A stretch of 64,000 nucleotides of DNA from Enoplolaimus lenunculus (taxonomy: Eukaryota; Nematoda; Enoplea; Enoplida; Thoracostomopsidae), in NCBI GenBank assembly GCA_030248215.1, contig JASANG010002074.1, positions 1 through 64,000 of the forward strand, read 5' to 3'. Positions 25,101 to 37,059 of the stretch are shown one piece after another; position 1 is the stretch's first letter, and each line of letters begins with the position of its first letter. The notes beneath the pieces were generated by a model. It made no database searches. It saw nothing but the letters and a program-made list of their open reading frames with translations, and was not told where the DNA came from. The translations under genes were made by a program, and so were the position numbers.

Positions 25101-27446
25101 CAGAAGCCAAAAGGTTTCAGCGTTCATCACACAACTTCCTCGTGAACCAGTGCTGATAACGTATGTATGTCTCTTGATAGTTTAACACTGACCAAAAATT
25201 AGCAATTCTCTCAAAAGCGTGGCTAGGATTTCATAACAGAAGAGTATACCCTCAATAATGATGTTGAACGGGCCGGACCAGTTTGAAAAATCTCAACGGT
25301 TCGGCCCGTTTGATGTTGGGGCCCGATCCGATTCAAATCTGGTCTATCGTCGGACCGCTTCTGACCGGTCCGGTCCGATTCGACCAAAAGTAAATATCAG
25401 ATAGTGGCTGTTTAAATATGATGTTTGAGATTTTGTTACTCTGGTATCCTTGGTTTAAAGTACAAAAGTTTGCGAACGAAACGTTGCTAAACGGTGTTTC
25501 CCCGTTTTCTTTGAAATTTGAAGCGAACTCACTTTTCAACAAACTTGAATCACCGTTCAAAGCAATAAGTTTGCAATTATTCGGTACTTAACTAATTAAT
25601 GAGAGCGCTGGTTCACTTCTGATCAGCCTAAAACTAAACACTTCCGGCCTAGACCCCAAGCGGTCCGCTCCGGCGTTATGCGCTCCAGTTCGTGTCCACA
25701 GTTAGACCGTGCACCGCCCAGTATTTTGGGGTCTAGTCCACATTAATAACCCTCAACCAACGTAGGAAAATGTTAAGCCTAAAGAAGTGCCTTTCTGGTT
25801 TCGTCAGAAATTTCAAGAGTTGATATATTCCTTTTGCACCCATTTGTAATTTGTATTCATCGTTGAATTTTTTGCTGCCTGTAGGTACGTCGAAGCTAAT
25901 CGGAAATATATGCCCAAGTGGTTATTTTCGGTGCTTTGATGGCAAACAATGCGTTCAAAATCGTGACGTTTGCGACTCATTTATTGATTGTGACGATTGG
26001 AGTGACGAAGGAGCCGCAGCGAACTGTAGTAAGCAAAATATTAACGCTTCGTCACCTAAAGCCTCTTTCACATCGAGGAGGTTTTACTTTGCGGCGAAAA
26101 CTCACAGTTACAATCTCAAAGTGAACCTTTGTGGCCTCCCTAGAAATGTTTGTTTTGCTTTTCAGTCCTCTCCCATGCCATCCTAATGTTGTCTTTGAGG
26201 GCCCAACCACGTTGAACTGGTTACGGCCTTGTTGTGTTTTCTGCAATCTTATTTTAGCGTGCGAGACGGATTTATGGTGTGAAGATCGTAGCAACTGCTT
26301 GGAAAACCTCGATTTGAAATGCGACGGCGAAAACGACTGCAAAGATTTTGGCGATGAAAAAGGCTGTTGTACGCAGATGATGCAAAATATTTGCAATACA
26401 ATTAATGCAGAGTTCTCGTTATAACTGGGGCATCCCGAAACACATTTTGTCCCCTGTTGATTCGACGTCAACATAAAATTTTGTGATCTGAACAGCGGTT
26501 TGTAGGCAAAATGTGAATGTCCCTTGATATTGGCTTACAAATTCTGCATCTCCAGAAATCATCGTATACAAACAGCTTTATTTCACATGATACTGCGGGA
26601 CATTTATGGGAATATCATATGATGAACCGAAATTCTACCGAAAATCACATAATATGCAGGACAATGTAATTTATGCGCACGAATAATATAACAAAAAGCC
26701 ATATAATTTATCTGTAAGTGTTTTCGAATACTAAATTTGCTTGTATTTTTCTGTTTCTGGTGAAAGTTCTGCCTAAATATATTCGTAAGTACAAATAATT
26801 CAAACTTCAAATTTTAGTATCATATAATATTTTTCACGTCATTCAGGCTAGTTTACTACAACCTTGCAGACATTTTCAAACATGTCATATGATAATGACG
26901 GCCAATATTTCGAATATCATATGATATTGCAGTACAAATAGTGGATGTCACATAAAGATAGCTGACAATTCAATTTTTTTGAATTTGACAGCGGATTTAC
27001 GTGTAGACAAAATGTTACCCGCTATTGTAGTAGGGACAAAACGTGTTCCAGGCTGCCCCGGTTATAACGGGAAACCCGCATACAGCTTCACTCCTGAAAC
27101 TTGTTTTAAAAGTCATAAAGACTTTTTGAAATTGAAATACTCATTTTCTAAAAACATTACGTTTGAATGCTTTTGAATTAACTTCGCTGAGTTGCCTATA
27201 GGCAACTCAATGTGAGAACGGGTTAAAACACCCAAGTAACGATACAGAAGAAGCATTTGGGAAGTTTTAAGCATTTTAACCACATACATGGTCAAAACAG
27301 AAATAAGTTTGTTTATTACAGGTGACGAAACAGAATTCGAATGCTTCTTGGACGAAGAGTTAAGCTGCATCGATAAAAGCGATGTATGCGATGGTTTCGT
27401 GGACTGCGACGATGGGGCAGATGAAAAATTATGCAAAAATAATTAG
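22108..27446 (+). CDS. LDLa gene 2: small type II membrane protein with three LDL-receptor class A domains
   Basis: Exons: 22,108-22,231, 25,885-26,028, 26,258-26,368 and 27,322-27,446; all junctions are GT-AG, phase 1. The product is 167 residues: a basic MTRRKCKKF tail, a hydrophobic anchor at about residues 11-28, a short stalk, then three LDLa domains, each with six cysteines and acidic tails (DCDDWSDE, DCKDFGDE, DCDDGADE). It ends KLCKNN. ATG 22,108 is used; the codon before it is TTG. Exons 2-4 are nearly identical to gene 3, but exon 1 is unrelated. Intron 1 holds a repeat starting 11 bp after the donor and several transposons. Intron 3 holds a family B insertion absent from gene 3. 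It is presumably a calcium-dependent extracellular binding protein; ligand unknown. Confidence 0.86.
22243..22408. mobile_element. Short repeat with CCGTAGCCAAGG end, copy 1
   Basis: Shared with 60,048-60,192. The left end is GGACCCGTAGCCAAGGAGGG and the right end is an imperfect inverse (GGCTACTGGCC). It is probably a MITE. It starts 11 bp downstream of the exon 1 donor of gene 2. Confidence 0.6.
22523..22734. mobile_element. Family A hAT-like MITE in intron 1 of gene 2
   Basis: The ends are GGCCCGTGTAAAGATCAGGG and CATGTTCTTTACATTGGCC. The flanks GATTTTTT and AATTTTTT match at 7 of 8 positions, as a slightly decayed 8-bp target duplication. The interior has GGCTTAGG-type repeats. Confidence 0.78.
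23650..24680. repeat. Tandem repeat rich in TTCCGATTCCGATTCC
   Basis: Two units of about 310 bp (about 23,660-23,965 and 23,975-24,265) share GGTTCCAACG, AATTTCGATTCCGG, TTTTTCGGTTATGAG and TTCTACTTCA...GCGGCAAGCAG in order. A degraded third end with pure GATTCC repeats lies near 24,640. It is non-coding and lies in intron 1 of gene 2. Confidence 0.7.
26406..27080. mobile_element. Family B MITE, copy 2, in intron 3 of gene 2
   Basis: It starts TGCAGAGTTCTCGTTATAAC and ends CCCCGGTTATAACGGGAAACCCGCA, trimmed here to its key parts (GTTATAAC inverted pair, CCGCA end). The flanks are TAA and TAC. Gene 3 has an uninterrupted intron at the same place, so the empty site is present. Several CATATGATAT palindromes lie inside. 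Confidence 0.82.
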
Positions 27447-27777
27447 TTACCATGTAATGGGTGTTTCCAGGAACTGATTATAATGGAGGCCAGTGAGAGC
27501 GCGGCAACGGATCACCTACATTTTAAGGGATATGCTACGGATGATTCTAAAATTTAAACTTGAATGAATATATTTTCACCCACGTTTGTGATCAACCATT
27601 TGTTGGGTGTCCAACACAAATCGGCCTCAGACCCTGGTGAAGATACGATCCGCAACTTTTACCTCATGGAATATATAAATCAGTGTTTACAACCAAGTGT
27701 TTTGTTTCAATATTGTGTGCAATATGTTTAGCAATGAAAACTGCTATTCAAAGAGATACATCGACAATTTGCTACTG

Positions 27778-28226
27778 TACTGTAGTGACCCGAATAAGAG
27801 GGGAGACTGTCATTTATTTGGCCTCTCCATAGGTTACCCCCTTGTGATTCGGTTACAGCCTGTTATTTTTTTGACCCACCCTCCGCCGCCCGTCGTTACT
27901 GATATATATCCGGTATTGCAACAATCCGTTGAATTAAACGTTTTATTTGTCTTGTGTCAACATCTTGAGTGATAATGCAAGGTTATACTTTAGGAATGTA
28001 CTTTGAACAGTTAAGTATGCTTTAAAGTTTCGAACTCAACTTTATTTGGTCCTGGAGTCATTTTTGCACTACAGTTAGCAATAATTGACATTTTTGGACT
28101 CTAATTAGAGTTTAGGGACTCTATCCACATAAGGAATCTTATTAGGGATACGGGCTCCTATTCATTGAGACTCAAAATGGGGACCCCCTCTTATTAGTCT
28201 CCCCTCTTATTCAGGTCACTACAGTA
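27778..28226. mobile_element. Family C short DNA transposon, copy 3
   Basis: This is the best-preserved copy: TACTGTAGTGACCCGAATAA at the left and TTCAGGTCACTACAGTA at the right, with TA at both outer ends. It is 449 bp long. The corresponding part of the gene 3 duplication lacks it, so it inserted after the duplication. The open frame at 27,697-27,972 is chance. Confidence 0.83.
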
Positions 28227-28499
28227 CTAATCTGTATAGCTTAGCGATGTAAAGCTGTAAATTTCAAAATACAAATTGACAAGTTGGTATATTGCATATT
28301 CCGCCTTTGATCAAAACATTTCCTTTTCCGGCGAATACGTCTGAATTAGTAGTCGGATATGAACTAATTAATGATTGTTGCGCGTTGCTGACTTTGTTTT
28401 GTGTCATATATATTGTGTTCTGTCTAACTTTATATAATTAAAACATAAGTATTACTAAAAAATTGCTTTAAATTACCGGTTTATTCACCAAATGAAAAA

Positions 28500-29300
28500 T
28501 GGGCCTAAGGCGACTGTCCAGACGACTGTAAGTCCATTACCAAATTGGAACAATCACCCAAACGCGACAATTACCCAAACACGATAATTTCCCAAGCTGC
28601 GATTTTAAACGACAATTTTACTAACGCGACAATGCAGACTAACATTCAACAAATGATAATTGCCTAAACGCGACAATTGCCAAATTATTTACACGAGGGC
28701 TCATTGGCGATCTCAGTATGGTCCATGTAGTGAAGAGGTCCCACCCAAATCTGCGGATATTTCCCGGGATACTTGGATTTTGGGAAATTAGGATTGTGCC
28801 TTGAAATTGCGATTTCGGGCGCAACCTTTTCTGCTCAAGATTCTGGGAAATTGAGGTTTTGGGAAGTTGGGAAATTAACCAGGAATTTGGAATTTTGCGA
28901 AGTTTGTATATTAAGCGGGATATTGGGACTTTGGGATATCAGGATTTGCCTTAAATTTGCAATTTCGAGCGAAACCTTTTTTGCTCGGGATTTTTCGAAA
29001 TTAGAAAATTACCCGGTAAGTTCGCTTGGGATTTTGGGAATTAGGATTTTGGAAAATTGGAATACTACCCGGGGAATTGGGATATTAGTAAATTGGGATA
29101 TTACCCGGGAAATTGCGACTTAGGGAAATTGTAATTCCGCTTAGAGGTTCCGATATTCGGCGCAACCATTTTTGTTCGGGATTTTGGGAAATTAGTATAT
29201 TACTCGGGAAATTGGGATATTGGGAAATTGGACCCAAATACCCTGGAAATCAGAGTTTTGGGAAATTCGGATATTATACATGGGAAACCGTGAGGAATTG
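28500..29300. repeat. GGGAAATTGGGATATTACCC-type minisatellite and adjacent ACGCGACAATT repeats
   Basis: 28,550-28,680 repeats CCCAAACGCGACAATT-type units. 28,740-29,300 repeats GGGAAATTGGGATATT and ATTACCCGGGAAATTG with variation. Frames kept open here (such as 28,773-29,123) follow from repeat periodicity and are not called. Confidence 0.75.
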
Positions 29301-31040
29301 TTTTTTCTCACGCTTCCGTCGTCGCGAAGGCTGATTTACTGTGGACGAATCAGTGGCGGATCCAGGAAACTCTGAGATGGGGACCGCCTCGAGATATAAT
29401 GAAAGCATTCGCGGGCAAAGCGAGCCATAAGCCACACGCCATTTTTGTGCTAAACCTTTAAATACAAAATCTTGATTCAGCTTTTCCAATGGCACTAAAA
29501 AGTATGCTATACAAATGGTTTCGTAATCAAACCGGCATCCCAGTTGCGTCCCAGCTACTATTTATTTCTTTAATGTTATAAGTGATTGCTATATTTATTT
29601 GAGATTTTTCTGTTTCTTTTTGATGCAACATTTATTCCAGATATATGCAGCGCTATGTTCGGAACCTAACTACTTATTAATCTCATTTATATATATCAGT
29701 AACACTAATCATTCATCAACTTTTTTGGACTTGCGGTGGCATTAGTACTTGATGTTGAATTGTTCTTTTTCCATTTCTTTCGGAAAAAACGAACACTTTT
29801 TCCATTCGATTCAATTTTTCTGGAAAAAAACCAACCCTGTTTGACCTTATGACCACGCCTAGCTCAGATAGTTTCGAACCTATGTTTTTTGTGGGTTGGC
29901 CGGGACAGTTTTGGGCTATGTTTTCGCTCGCTCGGTCGGGACAGCTTTGAGCTTATATTTTTGCAGGGTCGGTCGGATAGCTTCAAGCTTATGGTTGCTG
30001 TGTTGGTCGGGACATTTTCGAAAAATATATTTTTGTCGGGTAAACCGAAACAGTTCCGAAACTAATTTTTTGCTACAACCTTAGCCTACCTAAACTTAGC
30101 ATGAACTATTAAACCAGAAGTTATTTCTGAGCCCAAGCCTAAGTCTACCCATAAACCTACTTGGATGAAAAAGAGATAACGGAAGACCTTAATTTGTAAT
30201 TTTGCATAGGGTTACTTAGTTCAGTTATGGTTCACATCCACAGAGCTAATATTAAGCGAATTTCACCTGCCAACATATATTAGAAATCAGCTATCTACAA
30301 ATATCAAAGTGGAATCTTTTACAGATTGTGCTCGAATAGCTCAACCTTGTAGTGTCTGGGTTTAATTCCTGTCCAAATGTTATTTCGTTTTGTGTTTCGC
30401 GACTTGTAGTTTTCGATTTCTTAACGTTCTGAGTTCGGTATTAAACTTAACTCTAGATTGCTTAATTGAAAGCGAGTTCGACGTGCTTCAAAGTTGGTCA
30501 TCATGATGTTTCCGAAAAGTCCGATAATCATTAAAATAAATACTTAAACGAAAATATTAAATAATTTTTATCTTAATTATAAAATTGATAACTTTTATAT
30601 AGTGCGCGGATTACATTATCAATGTCACACTCACAAGTATAATTTCCTGCCCTATCTCAGTATATATTATCGCAGTTGCCTTTGTAAATATTGCAGCTAT
30701 ATCAAAAGGGTAGCATAGTTCCCTTGCTTAAAATCACAGTTGTCTCATCAAATTATATGTCACAGAGTGATTATTGCCAGTGTTGCTACGTAAAGGTTTT
30801 GATGTCAAGGTCACAATAATATTGCTGCAGTTAATATCGCAGTTTGATCGAAACAACAGACTTATTAGAATGCAGTATTACAGAGGCGTTGTAAAATGCG
30901 GAAAACACAAAAGCATTGTAGATGTATTGAAAAGCACCTAATTGAAAGTTTGGTGTGGCGGTGCAAAACGTAACGCGCAATGGTATATTTGTACCACGCC
31001 GTGTTACCTTTAAGTTGCATGCTTCTGTTCTGAGTTATTT
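29301..31040. other. Intergenic, nothing recognised
   Basis: CAGTGGCGGATCCAGG at 29,350 resembles a common DNA-transposon terminus, and GGCGGATCC recurs at 43,402, but no matching second end is found. GGTCGGGACAG-type motifs recur loosely at 29,900-30,060. Confidence 0.4.
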
Positions 31041-31847
31041 TGCGGGGTTCATGTTATAACTGGGGCAGCCGGGTCACGTTTTGTCACATGTTGATTCGAC
31101 ATCAACATAAATTTTTGTTACCATCATATGAGACGGACAGACTAGAGTCGGATATCATGTGATACTGCTATACAAAGCACGGGTACACAGGTTATCTCAA
31201 CATACAAGTGTTCGAATCTCACGTGACACAATCAGACATTGATGAATATCATGTGATATTCCAAATTAACAGCAATATGTTATGATATTCAGCAAAACGA
31301 ATTTGGAGTATCATATGATATTCCATTATGTGGTTTAAGACGTATCATAACACAATCCGTCAAAATTGAATTTTCCTGCCAAAATTTGAATTTTCCCGCC
31401 AAATTTTGAATTTTCGCGCCAAAATTCGAATTTCCCCAAAATTTAAAATTCCCGCCAAAATTTGAATTTTCCCACCAAAAAAATAATTTTCCCGGCAAAT
31501 TATAAATTTTCCTGCCATATTTTTAATATGTTATTTAAATTGTCTTGTAATATCAAATGATATTAACGGCGTATGTCTGTTAGTATCATATGATATTCCA
31601 CCATACACAAACCTAGTTATTCAATTGACTCAGTAGACATTTTTAAAATGATCATATGACATTGACAGACAATGTAGGGAATATTATATGATATTGAAAA
31701 ACAAAACGTGACCGATACTCTAATGTTAGCAGACAATCACGCTTTTTTGAATATCATATTGGGTTACAGCACAGACAAACTGTTACCCAATATATAGAAC
31801 GTGACAAAACGTGACCTAGCTGCACCATTTATGACGTGAACCCCGCA
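31041..31847. mobile_element. Family B MITE, copy 3, carrying an E2F-like minisatellite
   Basis: It starts TGCGGGGTTCATGTTATAAC and ends ATGACGTGAACCCCGCA. The flanks are TTT and TTA. Inside are about eight TATCATATGATA-type palindromes. At 31,365-31,520 there is a row of TTTTCCCGCCAAA-type units (one TTTTCGCGCCAAAA). It is a close relative of 51,928-52,986 in the opposite orientation. Confidence 0.83.
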
Positions 31848-33214
31848 TTACCGATGGTTGGTTTCATCAAGAAACGCTATATTCAATAAAACTACGTGTC
31901 AAGTTCCTCATTTCTATCAGACAGCGTTATTGTTACATGTAAATAAGTGAATACTTGACATGGACCTTGAAATTTGCATACTGCTTACGTTTGGCTGTTA
32001 ACACTTGGAGTAGTATTTGCACTTTGTTGTTTAGCGCGCCTGTTATACTAACATTATTTACTTTATGGCTGAACGGCCAAACAATAACCAGGGAGCAGAA
32101 GCGTCCAGCGCTTTACGCGACATGCGGGAGCCGGTGAGTAACCGGCTCCAGGTAAAAAATTTTGAACAGGGTATAGCCGTGGGAAGATTATTTTAAAGTT
32201 CTGGTAAAAATTTGTAAACCTCGACCCTCCTGGAAATTGTGGTAACAAACAACAAACTCATTATGTGGGTCTGCAAATGTGGGTTTCGGGTAAAGCAATT
32301 TTGCATGGGTACACATACAGGTAAAAATGAAACGTCAACGGGAGAGACAAAGGCCTAGTAAGAGAATAACTTAACTGAGAGTTTACTTAAAAGAAGGTGT
32401 TATGCGCCATCTGTTTTATCGTACCCGTGTGTGGAAATTGGCGAAGCCTATTTCTGACTCGAATTTGGAAAAACCTTAGCAACCGGAAGTTGAAAAAATG
32501 AAATTTATTCACGTGAAAAAATGAAAAACTTTATAAAACGTACATGGAGTTGGAATGAAGTTTTTGGTTATCAATTTACTACTACCGAAATAAACATAAT
32601 AAGTCTAGGATTAAAATTTTTTGTCTAGGCTAACTTTAGGCTTCCATTGGAATGAAGTTTTTGGTTATCAATTTACTACTACCGAAATAAACATAATAAG
32701 TCTAGGATTAAAATTTTTTGTCTAGGCTAACTTTAGGCTTAGAACCATGCTAAGTTATGAGCTTGCTTTGGTATACGTTATCCTTACACCGACGTTTAGT
32801 TTTAGACTTACGCTAAGGAATATTCTTATAGTACACGCCCCTCATGGTAACATTGACCAATAAAGGCTCGATTTTTCAGTAGGTGATTAAAACCGTAACC
32901 GCAGTAGAAATTTGAATCCAATTTTCATTATCGTATATAGTAATTTGTGTTCTAATTTATCTTATCAATTTACCAACTTTTTTGAAAGTAAATTTCCCTT
33001 CGCTAAGGTTGCCAAAGTCGAGTTGAAAATAAGTGTCACCAATTTCCACATACGAGGCACACGACACATGGCAACTGTGCGTTTAAACGTTCAATTTTGC
33101 ATAATACTGTGTTTCAAAGCTTACGTATAAATATAAATCCTACTGTATTGGTCATTTTTTCTTTACCAAAGATGTCCAAGTATATCAAGCTTCAAACAAG
33201 CTTCTTCGATCTAG
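31848..33214. other. Intergenic with a short exact tandem duplication
   Basis: No gene is supported. GGCTTAG-type fragments at about 32,610-32,860 are degraded family A material. A near-perfect 97-bp tandem duplication at 32,550-32,740 is listed separately. Confidence 0.4.
32550..32740. repeat. Exact 97-bp-period tandem duplication
   Basis: Positions 32,550-32,643 and 32,647-32,740 read the same (TTGGAATGAAGTTTTTGG through CTAACTTTAGGCTT). No difference is seen, so the duplication is very young or an assembly artefact. Confidence 0.9.
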
Positions 33215-33632
33215 TAATGGATTGTAACATGTTTCGCGGTTCTCAGTGTTTTTTGCCACTACGGAGTTCGAACAGGAGGAGTTAAGTAACAAAGAAATCG
33301 CCAGTCCAGAAATTGGAAAAAAGCATAAGCCAATAGGAGAACGTCTAAGAAAACTGGCACAATTTTCGGAATAGTGGAAAAGACGGGAGGAAAAGGTGCG
33401 TTCTGTGTATGGTGCCAAATTGCTCAAAAGATGTTCTGTATCCACTCATTGGAAAATATGTTACTAGGTCGTGTATCATTCGCCACGACGAGTTTTCTAC
33501 ATACATTAGCTTGAATAACAATTTAACGTATACTCATAATATCGTTACTCATTCCGTTGAATTGGTCGCTGATGACGGCCCACACAATAACAAAATTCAA
33601 GTGTTGTGGAGACTTGCGTCAGAGGATTGCTA
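33215..33632 (+). pseudogene. Merlin/IS1595-type transposase remnant
   Basis: Translated pieces match the DDE_Tnp_IS1595 domain of Merlin transposons. Around 33,325-33,395 there is a GTIFGIVEKTGGKG stretch. From 33,409 the frame reads VPNCSKDVLYPLIGKYV, then RHDEF (second catalytic Asp), then THSVELVADDG, then HNNKIQVLW. The pieces lie in different frames, shifting near 33,405 and near 33,320. The usual catalytic Glu in the HTNTIE-type motif reads Gln here, so the protein would be dead anyway. Terminal repeats were not found. It is a plain DNA transposon fossil. Confidence 0.7.
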
Positions 33633-34458
33633 GCAGGCATGGTTGACACAAGGCTAGTTTTCAAGATCTTTTAAACAAATTTTCTTACCGTCGTAACTTT
33701 GAAGACAAATGTGGGTCGAAATGGCATTCGTCCACTTCTCATATTAAGCAGTATCAAGATCAACTGCACTTTTGAATGTGTATACTTAAACAAGCAGTCA
33801 CTGCTGAACCTACAATTTGCAGGGTACAACCGAAGGCTTGCCTCCCGCTCCAGCAGAAAACCAGTCCTTGGCTCTGGCTCCGTTTGTAAAAAAACCTAGA
33901 ACCAAAATTGTTACACCGCTTTAGAGATATTCGGTAAAATAAACAAATAAACATTGCTTAAAGGACCTACTTTAACGTTACCTCCAACTTCACCGCCGGA
34001 TCCGACAACTTACTGTGATCTCCGGTTACGGATGCGGTGTTTTTCACTTCCGATTGTTCCCTGATAATTTGTATCAACTTGTTACATGCAAAACTTAAAA
34101 TGACAGGGTTTTAGTTATACTACCGATTTGCTGTGAATTAAGAAGTCACCAGTTTGCTGAAGTTAAAAAGCAATTTTATATATAGTATTTCTAATATGGC
34201 CCCGAAACCACGTTAAAATTAGTAAAGTATACATCGACATTACGTTTATTAGCGCGTGTTAACGTCAGGTCAGTTGGTTCAAGGTTTTTAATGGGGATAA
34301 TTTTCAAACATACCGAAATGTGTAATTACTGCAAAGCACTCCAAACCAAAACTGACGTCTCAACAACAGTCATTATTGTTGCATTTAGTGCTGTAGTGGC
34401 GCAGCTTGCGTTAATTTAGGCCACGGTTATAAAATCAAACTTAATTTGTTTACGATAG
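33633..34458. other. Intergenic
   Basis: No gene is supported. About 33,820-33,890 is a degraded copy of the GTACAACCGGAGG repeat seen at 75-160. Confidence 0.4.
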
Positions 34459-36325
34459 TCGTTGGACAATCAGGCAATGGTAAAACGCACTCTTTCAAAC
34501 ATTTGCTCCAGGATGTTGTTACAAATATAAATAAGGTGAATTTGCTTGCAACAGACGAATATAATAGAAACAAAAAATGCTATTTAACCACTTACGTTAG
34601 CGTTTCAGCACAGGTACGTAAAAAACCCCAGCAAAATATTGGCGCTAAAACTTACATCAGTATATGTAAAGGGGCACGTATGTACTTCCGCCTCAAAATT
34701 CAAGACAAGAAAAAATACTTTTAAGAGGTGTTTAAAAAAAGAGCTTCGCTCTTTAACCATGAATCCATAAAATTGAAGCCAAATTTTACCACAGCTTCAT
34801 TTTATGTTGAACCTAACTTTTTTCAAAATCCTCAATGATAGGTGAGAAAATCTGAGATGGTTTGCCTTCTAGAGAAAACATGTGTTAACGTGTCCTTTCA
34901 CCCAGAAAAGTTACAAGTTACAGGTTAAGACTTGACCTATAGTCGGATATAACTAAGTTTATTTTATGTCCACCTTGCTATTACAGCAAGTAAACAGGAA
35001 CGTAAAATTGACTTAGTGGACGCTAACGAAAGTCTGTTGTTATTTTATAAACTGTTACACGGTTAGCAGGAGCAAACTTTAATTGAAGTGACAACGGAAC
35101 CGGGTTCATTATGCGGCGCAAAGTGTATATTGTACCAATTGGTATTTCAAATTTAAACTCTTAAATTATAAAAATAAGACAATTCAACTTCGTTACACAA
35201 TTTGTATTTACGGTGGGCTTTTAGGTAAACTGTACGTTCTATACAAGTAGTAGAACTTATAAGTTGGGATATAAGCTTAAGTCTATCTTTGGTCCCGACT
35301 TCGGTACATTCTTTGCCGGAGGTCCTGGCAATTTGGCTACTGAAAATTTAGCTTTGATAAAAGTTGCCCTTTTCAGTATGTTGTCACATGAAAAATTATC
35401 TACCATGTCAGGGAATATTATTTTAAGTAACACCACTACGGACATTACAATAACATGTGAAACACGACGAAATAGAAGTCCGAACAAATAGTTTGCCAGA
35501 ATATTAGCATACATCAAATTCTCGTCGGAAGCCGTTCTGGTGATATAGCTATGGTATATGCTGAATGTAATTTATTAGATATAGTTCTATTAGAGTGATT
35601 TATTTCAGGAAGGCATTCTCAACGCAGCAGATGGTTGATATACCCGAGCGTACATTTTCCGTTCATGGCTGGTCACAAGCTGCGGTGTTTATTACTTCCA
35701 TACGCAAATTGTATGAAAGGTCAGACGGACTACTTTACAGTTTTCTGCTCGTTTACGTGCCTTTTACCACAAAATTTAATAAAGGTGCGCTACCAAACGA
35801 ATTGGAAGATGTTCAGTTCGACCATGTATTAACGGGTTACGTTTTGCAGAATCGTTTTCTATTATTTTCTAACCTTGGCTTCAATAAAATTCTAAAATTT
35901 TATCAGGAATTTACATCAAAATGCTTCTACCTGTTCGCTCACTGCACGCGAATTGCAAAAAATATTGAAGTCAACATGAATGACGCTGAAATGCCTTAAA
36001 AGTTTTTGATATATGATATCCACCGTCATACGGATAAAGAAGTTGTTGAGTACAAATTAAGCCAAGAAGTTTAAAATTTTGTGGCCGAAATGCGTCAGGA
36101 TAACGCTGCCGACGTGGGAGTGCAATACGATGCAGGAGGCGCGTACGTCCTAGATCATGAGCAAAACACATTCACTGGAACGCAACGTTCATTACTGCCC
36201 GACGTAAGTTAACGTTCTGACCTCGAATAAAATTTTTTTGTGTAAAACCATCTATTTTATTTATAGCCAGCTGTTTATCCAAAATGGGAATATGTTAAAC
36301 GGAAAAAGGTGAAATATTAATAAGT
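34459..36325 (+). pseudogene. Broken intron-containing gene with P-loop; possibly DUF3987-like
   Basis: An exon-like segment at about 34,459-34,613, bounded by GATAG and a GTACGT donor, encodes a Walker A motif (GQSGNGKTHSFKHLL). A second segment after TTTATTTCAG at about 35,609-35,997 reads FSVHGWSQAAVFI...DGLLYSFLLVYVPFT. A further coding-like stretch near 36,060-36,205 meets a GTAAGT donor, with an acceptor at about 36,265 and a short basic end (YPKWEYVKRKK). The layout (P-loop, then a W-Q-A and G-L-L-R/S-F-L block) recalls DUF3987 proteins; this is a memory-based match and unverified. The locus is broken. Host gene, mobile-element gene or viral origin cannot be separated. Confidence 0.45.
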
Positions 36326-37059
36326 TTCCGCTTGTTTAAAGATTATGATCAAGTTTGTACACAAAACAAATAAAATTAGTTTGTGACAAAGTAAAATCAA
36401 GGAAACTCTAAGATTTGGTTTTCATTACTGGGGCGCCACAAAATCAAAACTTGCGTCGTGATCGCGCTAAGTTTGTGCTTGGTTTATTCGCTTGCGAGTT
36501 TTCTTCTTTCACTGTTTCATCGCAGACATCTTTACAAGCTTCTGAAAAACCTGCTGGCACACACGTGTCAAAATTTTTTCTCGCTGCCACGATCGATTAC
36601 GAAATACATTTCCGAAACGACCGCGCTTCCTATAAAATTCCATAGGTCTTATAAAACGTGTCGTTTTAATTAAGCAACTTTAAAAAACCTCAATAAATTA
36701 TTTGCACGGTTAGTAAAAATTTTCAGGCCAGTTTCGTTATTCTGGTTCGGCAGTGCGACACACCTGCGGAAATTTTCATTTTCAAAAAGGTGAATTTATG
36801 CATCAACTATTAATCAGTTTGTGTGTACGTAGTATTAGCCACAATCTGAATAAATTTTCTATTTAGGATTGTTTCACCAAAGAATTTGATAACGCAATTA
36901 AAATCGCTGGCGTACTTCAAATAATTGATCAATTTTTTGGACGTAATATTATACTTAAAGAATCTGCAACTAGAAATTAGCTTGAAAACAGTGGATCGCG
37001 GGTTTGAAGTTATCAATGCTGTTCGGCCTCAAGTTTCCGTCTTCACTGAAAATTTTTCT
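36326..37059. other. Between broken coding remnants
   Basis: Short open frames at 36,415-36,673 have no recognised motif. Nothing else is seen. Confidence 0.35.

Larger units (their letters stand above)
24871..28280. repeat. Segmental duplication, copy 1 (exons 2-4 of gene 2)
   Basis: This stretch matches 48,661-51,090 across intron 1 sequence, exons 2-4, introns 2 and 3 and about 800 bp of 3' flank. Similarity starts near CATTTCACGTTAATACGCTGG and fades after about 28,280. The family B element at 26,406-27,080 and the family C element at 27,778-28,226 are unique to this copy and so came later. Confidence 0.88.

Noticed and set aside
28773-29334. Overlapping open frames with GKLGYWEIG-type peptides
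   Set aside because: They come from the GGGAAATTGGGATATT repeat periodicity.
30336-30375. Possible tRNA-like boxes near a GGTTTAATTCC motif
   Set aside because: The A-box is poor and no clover-leaf pairing is visible.
34446-34724. Kinesin motor domain from GQSGNGKTH
   Set aside because: Only the P-loop resembles kinesin; the flanking FAY and switch motifs are absent and the following sequence does not fit.
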